Of a DNA stretch of 9,117 nucleotides, positions 6,101 through 9,117 are shown piece by piece. Origin of the DNA: Mariprofundaceae bacterium (GTDB lineage Bacteria > Pseudomonadota > Zetaproteobacteria > Mariprofundales > Mariprofundaceae); assembly GCA_027075825.1 (NCBI GenBank), contig JALSZZ010000256.1, positions 1 to 9,117 of the forward strand. Direction: 5' to 3'. Under the pieces are notes generated by a model. The model saw only the letters and a program-made list of their open reading frames with translations, was not told where the DNA came from and did not search any database. A program made the translations under genes and the position numbers. How positions within the stretch are numbered: position 1 is the stretch's first letter; every line of letters begins with the position of its first letter.

Positions 6101-6603
6101 GTACCACCATTGCAGCCGATGGCTCTGTACTGATTCTGTTAGAGCCTTATGGCATCAAGGAGATGGGGCGTACAGCACCGGATCAGGCCATCAGCGTTGA
6201 TGTTGCTGAAGAAGACAAGATGGCCTTCAGCGTATTACTGGTAGAAGATTCGTTAATTGCCCGGCAGATTGAAAAGAGTGTGTTTGAAAGCATTGGCTTT
6301 ACGGTTGAGACGGCGATTGATGGTCTGGACGGGCTGGAAAAACTGGCGAAGAAACAGTTTGACCTGATTGTTACTGACCTTGAAATGCCGCGCCTTGATG
6401 GTTTTGGCTTTGTTCGTCGCGTTCGCAATCAGGATGAGTACGAAGACCTGCCCATCATGGTTATTTCCACCCGTGAGAGCGCTGAGGATCGTATGCGAGC
6501 ACTGGAAGGCGGTGCAGATGCCTATATGATCAAGCAACAGCTTCAGGGCGAAAAAATTCTGGAAACGGTCAAATCCCTGTTGGGCGCAGTGCCTGCTGCC
6601 TGA
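3190..6603 (+). CDS. Hybrid chemotaxis histidine kinase CheA with C-terminal receiver (ChpA/FrzE-like)
   Basis: This 1137-residue cytoplasmic kinase passes phosphate from ATP to a His in its Hpt domain and then to receiver domains. Order: one Hpt (1-125, phosphoacceptor His49 in AHTIKGSALMLG); an acidic low-complexity linker (about 130-330); an Ala/Glu/Lys/Arg/Gln-rich repeat helix (about 333-500); a Gln/His-rich hinge; a diverged dimerisation segment (about 556-665); the kinase core, with N-box LLNNAVSHGIE (719-729), G1 DDGRG (762-766), F-box IFRPGFST (799-806) and G2 SGRGIGM (814-820); a CheW-like P5 domain (about 853-993); and a REC domain (1013-1130) with Glu1019/Asp1020, phosphoacceptor Asp1063, Ser1093 and Lys1115. 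No P2 domain is recognisable, and there is one Hpt rather than the many of P. aeruginosa ChpA. Two N-box positions are atypical (Asn721 and Ser725, where RNAxDHG is usual). The ATPase-REC, CheW and MCP genes just upstream should supply its partners. Confidence 0.95.
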   Translation: MSGFDLSNFLAAFFDEARDRLVSINRGLVEFESETIDDDGLVALRRDAHTIKGSALMLGVTDVGGVAHLFEDAMENLIQHPELRVPRMTQFLYDLHDLLDERLEEVDTEPRLDAKKLREDYELLLHEVRAGGGAAEEQPDAAKQEPSLIGADEAASWKEHMDADRAAAESEAAATEAAPEVDIEAMMPEGMFVEDPANEMLTAAAAEVEETEPAQASKTTSVMASEEPSEHDMASSVAQEDEIPDEFAIEDDGDIEEDADILSFGDLEDSFSDSDVQSLLGDSSDLFVYGETVESEVSTEHDSLLTEAADISADARDETDEEQKSDHVVTEEASRQAEERQKASIAARREAELQAARAELEAEEAARKAAEAKAAEEQRKAEEAARAEAQRQAEETARKAAEAKAAEEQRKAEEAARAEAQRQAEETARKAAEAKAAEEQRKAEEAARAEAQRQAEETAGKAAEAKATEEQRKAEKAAKKAREEAREKARRQALADEVSRRKQETATLQQQKESGTDQQQHHQQPETGQEHIERFRPQPAVAEGAARKSSGQRQASGRFLRVDAARLEELSSYVVELSTESSRGEEQEHQFHELQREFRELRMKWRDLEHGMGQMSAEEQASLMQSMHRSFERGLRGMSRYAETQRFAQLRSEMMLKELRDQVLSLMLRPLDTIFSTFPRAVRDVAVKLGKRVKLVVDGSDTEIDQGIAEALVEPLVHLLNNAVSHGIEMPDERIRAGKPAVAQVSIIARQSGSEIHIEVVDDGRGLDVDLIKATAVERGVTTQVEADEMDSAELLEMIFRPGFSTKKEVSDVSGRGIGMNIVQDTVRRLTGSIRIDSEKGQGTRFMLSLPVSIAVQHALVFRMASQRFGMLIHLIEQIVPLANQKVEKGQGGKDFMQYGYHQVALVDMRKMLAGDDDAAADISDHPYVIIAEHIEGFVGIVVDEMYDEMEIVVRDLDPYIKRYQPQGLMGTTIAADGSVLILLEPYGIKEMGRTAPDQAISVDVAEEDKMAFSVLLVEDSLIARQIEKSVFESIGFTVETAIDGLDGLEKLAKKQFDLIVTDLEMPRLDGFGFVRRVRNQDEYEDLPIMVISTRESAEDRMRALEGGADAYMIKQQLQGEKILETVKSLLGAVPAA
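4285..4620 (+). repeat. 93-base in-frame tandem repeat inside cheA (three full copies plus a partial one)
   Basis: Copies start at 4285, 4378 and 4471, with a partial fourth from 4564 to about 4620. Each encodes 31 residues beginning ARKAAEAKAAEEQRKAEEAA. Copies 1 and 3 differ at one base and copies 1 and 2 at three, so the array is recent or kept homogeneous by slippage or recombination. Copy 4 has drifted (Gly460, Thr468, Lys476). The unit is a multiple of three, so copy-number change would alter protein length without breaking the frame. The encoded stretch resembles TolA domain II: a long helix rich in Ala and alternating charge. Confidence 0.95.
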
Positions 6604-6779
6604 GGGGTGTGCTGACAAAGTGTTGCCTGATTTCCGGGTATGCCGGACATTGCTTTCTGCAAAAACAAACCGCATATGCCAGATCTGTGTAACACCTGTC
6701 CCTCCACCGTTGTTTGCCCCCAGGCGTGGACACGTTCAGCGAAAGCTGATGCCTGACATTTCCATTTTCAGAGGTATTC
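6604..6779. other. 176-base intergenic region before ettA
   Basis: This gap separates the chemosensory block from ettA. It contains a weak dyad TCCGG-GTATG-CCGGA (6633-6647) with no T tract. A poor promoter-like pair, TTGCTT (6650-6655) and CATATG (6673-6678) with 17 bases between, matches three of six consensus positions in each box. The break in gene spacing suggests ettA has its own promoter here, but the sequence does not identify it. Confidence 0.4.
6770..6774 (+). promoter_or_regulatory. Ribosome binding site of ettA
   Basis: AGAGG lies five bases before the ATG at 6780. The resulting N-terminus ([15 protein letters not shown]) lines up with the start of E. coli EttA, which supports this start. 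Confidence 0.65.
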
Positions 6780-8456
6780 ATGGCTGATTATCAGTACATA
6801 TTCAGTATGCAGGGCGTTGGTAAACGCGTTGCTGGCAACCGGGAGATACTTAAGGATATTTATCTTTCCTTTCTTCCCGGTGCCAAGATTGGCGTGCTCG
6901 GGCTAAATGGCGCGGGCAAGTCAACATTGCTGAAAATTATGGCCGGACTGGATACGGATATTCTCGGTGAGGCGCGTCCTGCACCGGGTATTCGCATTGG
7001 CTATCTGGCTCAGGAACCGGAACTGGATGAAACCCTTAATGTTCGCCAGAATGTTGAACAGGGCGTTGCCTCTACCCGTGCTTTGCTGGATGAATTTAAC
7101 GCGCTCTCCATGCGCTTTGCCGAGCCCATGAGTGACGATGAGATGAACGCACTGATTGCCCGTCAGGGTGAATTGCAGGATGCCATTGATGCGGCTGATG
7201 CCTGGGATCTGGATCGCAAGCTGGAAATTGCTGCTGATGCACTTCGCCTGCCAGCGTGGGAAGCCGCTGTTGATCAGCTCTCCGGTGGCGAACGTCGTCG
7301 CGTAGCACTTTGTCGTTTGTTGCTCTCGGCACCGGATATGCTGCTACTGGATGAACCCACCAATCACCTGGACGCAGAGTCGGTGGCCTGGCTGGAACGC
7401 TTTTTGCACGATTTTCCGGGTACGGTGGTGGCCGTTACACATGACCGTTATTTTCTTGATAATGTGGCAGGTTGGATTCTTGAACTCGACCGGGGTCATG
7501 GCATTCCATGGGAAGGGAATTACAGTAGCTGGCTGGAGCAGAAAGATCAGCGTCTGGCGCAGGAAGAAAAGCAGGAAAGCGCCCGGCGCAAGGCAATTGA
7601 AAAAGAACTGGAGTGGGTGCGCGCTGGCGTTCGCGGGCGGCAGACAAAATCCAAAGCCCGCCTGAAAGCCTTTGATGAACTGGCCAGCATCGAGATGCAA
7701 AAGCGCAATGCAACCAGGCAGATCTATATCCCGGCAGGTGAACGCCTTGGCGATACGGTGATTGTAGCGCAGGGGATGGGCAAGGATTTTGGTGACCGGG
7801 TACTGATTGACGATCTCAGCTTCAAACTGCCGCGAGGTGGTATTGTTGGCGTGATCGGTGCCAATGGCGCGGGCAAAACCACACTGTTTCGCATGCTCAC
7901 AGGTCAGCTACAGCCGGATCGGGGAACACTGACCATCGGCGAAAGCGTCAGCCTGGGTTATGTGGATCAGTCGCGTGATGCACTGAATGACCACAACACC
8001 GTCTGGGAAGAAATATCCGATGGTCAGGATATAATCACGCTTGGTCGCCATGAAGTGCAAAGTCGCGCCTATTGTGCGCGCTATAATTTCAGGGGAGGCG
8101 ACCAGCAAAAGCGCATTGGCGCGCTTTCCGGTGGTGAGCGCAACCGCGTTCATCTGGCCAAAATGCTTAAATCCGGGGCCAATGTTTTATTGCTGGATGA
8201 ACCTACGAACGATCTTGATGTGGAAACCCTGCGGGCGCTGGAGGAAGCATTGCTGGATTTTGCCGGTTGCGCCGTGGTGATTTCGCATGACCGCTGGTTT
8301 CTCGATCGCATTGCCACCCATATGCTGGCTTTCGAAGGTGATGGGCATGTCGAATGGTTTGAGGGTAATTTTTCGGCCTACGAAGAAGATAAAAAGCGTC
8401 GGCTTGGTCAGGATGCCGATATGCCGCATCGTTTCAAATACAAGCGTTTGGCCTGA
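6780..8456 (+). CDS. ettA: Energy-dependent translational throttle protein EttA (ABC-F ATPase)
   Basis: This 558-residue soluble protein has two ABC domains and no membrane segment. EttA binds the ribosomal E site and gates the first elongation steps according to the ATP/ADP ratio. Domain 1 has Walker [10 protein letters not shown] (41-49), signature LSGGE (167-171), Walker B DEPTNHLD (191-198, catalytic Glu192) and H-loop His221. The arm insertion typical of EttA lies at about 95-140, and the interdomain linker, with [20 protein letters not shown], at about 241-320. Domain 2 has Walker [10 protein letters not shown] (360-368), LSGGE (449-453), DEPTNDLD (473-480, Glu474) and His503. The C-terminus ends KYKRLA, close to E. 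coli KYKRIAK. Length matches E. coli EttA (555). From recalled sequence, long blocks such as [16 protein letters not shown] are identical to E. coli. All ATPase residues are intact. It appears unrelated to the chemosensory genes. Confidence 0.97.
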   Translation: MADYQYIFSMQGVGKRVAGNREILKDIYLSFLPGAKIGVLGLNGAGKSTLLKIMAGLDTDILGEARPAPGIRIGYLAQEPELDETLNVRQNVEQGVASTRALLDEFNALSMRFAEPMSDDEMNALIARQGELQDAIDAADAWDLDRKLEIAADALRLPAWEAAVDQLSGGERRRVALCRLLLSAPDMLLLDEPTNHLDAESVAWLERFLHDFPGTVVAVTHDRYFLDNVAGWILELDRGHGIPWEGNYSSWLEQKDQRLAQEEKQESARRKAIEKELEWVRAGVRGRQTKSKARLKAFDELASIEMQKRNATRQIYIPAGERLGDTVIVAQGMGKDFGDRVLIDDLSFKLPRGGIVGVIGANGAGKTTLFRMLTGQLQPDRGTLTIGESVSLGYVDQSRDALNDHNTVWEEISDGQDIITLGRHEVQSRAYCARYNFRGGDQQKRIGALSGGERNRVHLAKMLKSGANVLLLDEPTNDLDVETLRALEEALLDFAGCAVVISHDRWFLDRIATHMLAFEGDGHVEWFEGNFSAYEEDKKRRLGQDADMPHRFKYKRLA

Positions 8457-8482
8457 GCCGATAGCTGATTGCCGGTAATATA

Positions 8483-9117
8483 TTGTTAATAAGAACGCTT
8501 TTTCTGTTGCTTGCAGCGCTGCTTTTTCTTCCCCTGAAGGCGACAGCGACGGTTTTTGTGGATGATACCCGCATATGGGATGCGCCTGACCATACGCGCA
8601 TTGTTTTTGATCTCAGTGGCGCAGTCCGTTACCAGATTTTTCAGCTGGATCGGCCTGATCGCGTGGTTATTGACATCACCCATGCCAAACGGCGTTCCTT
8701 TACCCACCATCGGCCACCTGCGGCCTCATTGATCCGCAAGATTCGCTATGGCCATCCCAAACCCGGCGTTTTACGCATTGTGCTGGATGTGCGTCAGCGC
8801 CTTAAGGCTCATGCTTCATTGCTGGCGCCAACGGCGATCAGGCCCCACCGTCTGGTCATTGATCTGTGGCCCCGGCAAGCGACTGCTGTCAGCGCATCCA
8901 CCCATACTGCGTTCCCCAAAGCAAAGCGACATCCCCGTAAACGACAGCTTATTGTTGCCGTTGATGCCGGACATGGCGGAGAAGACCCCGGCGCGATTGG
9001 TCCACATGGTATTCGTGAGAAAGATATTACGCTGAAGGTGGCGAAAAGACTCGCCAGGCTGATCAACCAGCAACCGGGCATGCGTGCTGTACTCATTCGC
9101 AAGGGCGATTATTTTGT
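8483..9117 (+). CDS. N-acetylmuramoyl-L-alanine amidase with AMIN domain (AmiC/AmiB type), 3' end outside window
   Basis: This exported enzyme cleaves the lactyl-amide bond between MurNAc and the stem peptide of peptidoglycan, usually during daughter-cell separation. The frame is open from a TAG at 8462 to the right edge and contains no ATG before the mature domain. TTG at 8483 is the best start: it gives a 22-residue signal peptide (MLIRTLFLLLAALLFLPLKATA by initiator Met) with Leu/Ala core and a plausible cleavage site after ATA. No strong Shine-Dalgarno precedes it; coupling to ettA, 26 bases upstream, may help. Residues 24-130 form the AMIN targeting domain, with IVFDLSG, RVVIDI and RLVIDLWP. 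A basic linker leads to the Amidase_3 domain with zinc ligand His164 in VDAGHGGEDPGA and Glu179 in GIREKDITL. The remaining catalytic residues lie beyond the edge. A lower-confidence alternative start is TTG 8507. Confidence 0.9.
   Translation, partial: MLIRTLFLLLAALLFLPLKATATVFVDDTRIWDAPDHTRIVFDLSGAVRYQIFQLDRPDRVVIDITHAKRRSFTHHRPPAASLIRKIRYGHPKPGVLRIVLDVRQRLKAHASLLAPTAIRPHRLVIDLWPRQATAVSASTHTAFPKAKRHPRKRQLIVAVDAGHGGEDPGAIGPHGIREKDITLKVAKRLARLINQQPGMRAVLIRKGDYF

Noticed and set aside
8438..8464. GCCGATAG at 8457-8464 resembling a FliA (sigma-28) -10 box before the amidase gene
   Set aside because: The -35 position reads ATACAAGC rather than TAAAGTTT, and an amidase has no special reason to be FliA-controlled.
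8748..9035. 95-codon plus-strand frame and several minus-strand frames at the right end
   Set aside because: They overlap the AMIN-amidase frame, which carries the signal peptide, AMIN motifs and the zinc-site motif DAGHGG; the others have no motifs.

Overview
The window looks like chromosomal DNA of a Gram-negative proteobacterium of medium G+C content. Three things point that way: an EttA that follows the E. coli protein almost block for block, a periplasmic AMIN-domain cell-wall amidase, and a type IV pilus/type II secretion ATPase beside a Pil-Chp-like chemosensory cluster. A gamma- or zetaproteobacterium is my guess; nothing here fixes the genus. All genes read on the + strand. I saw no rRNA, tRNA, CRISPR array or mobile element.

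Bases 1-6603 form a chemosensory block. It opens with the C-terminal part of a PilB/GspE-type secretion ATPase that runs in frame into a complete response-regulator receiver (REC) domain. Next come a CheW/PilI-like adaptor (11 bases downstream, probably translationally coupled), a two-TM methyl-accepting chemotaxis protein with no recognisable HAMP domain, and a large hybrid CheA (Hpt, acidic linker, TolA-like Ala/Glu/Lys/Arg repeat, kinase core, CheW-like domain, C-terminal REC). No cheR, cheB or stand-alone cheY lies in the window. The most interesting reading is that the ATPase's own REC domain is a phosphorylation target of this CheA, so the signalling pathway would end directly on the pilus or secretion motor. 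That is inference from domain architecture and gene order.

Bases 6780-8456 encode EttA, the ABC-F translational throttle. Bases 8483-9117 hold the start of an AmiC/AmiB-type N-acetylmuramoyl-L-alanine amidase. It probably starts at TTG and is cut by the right edge. Both look like housekeeping genes with no visible link to the chemosensory block.

The only intergenic stretch above 300 bases (1340-1641, between cheW and the MCP gene) holds several short inverted repeats but no convincing promoter, terminator or gene. An imperfect GC-rich hairpin lies between the MCP and cheA genes.
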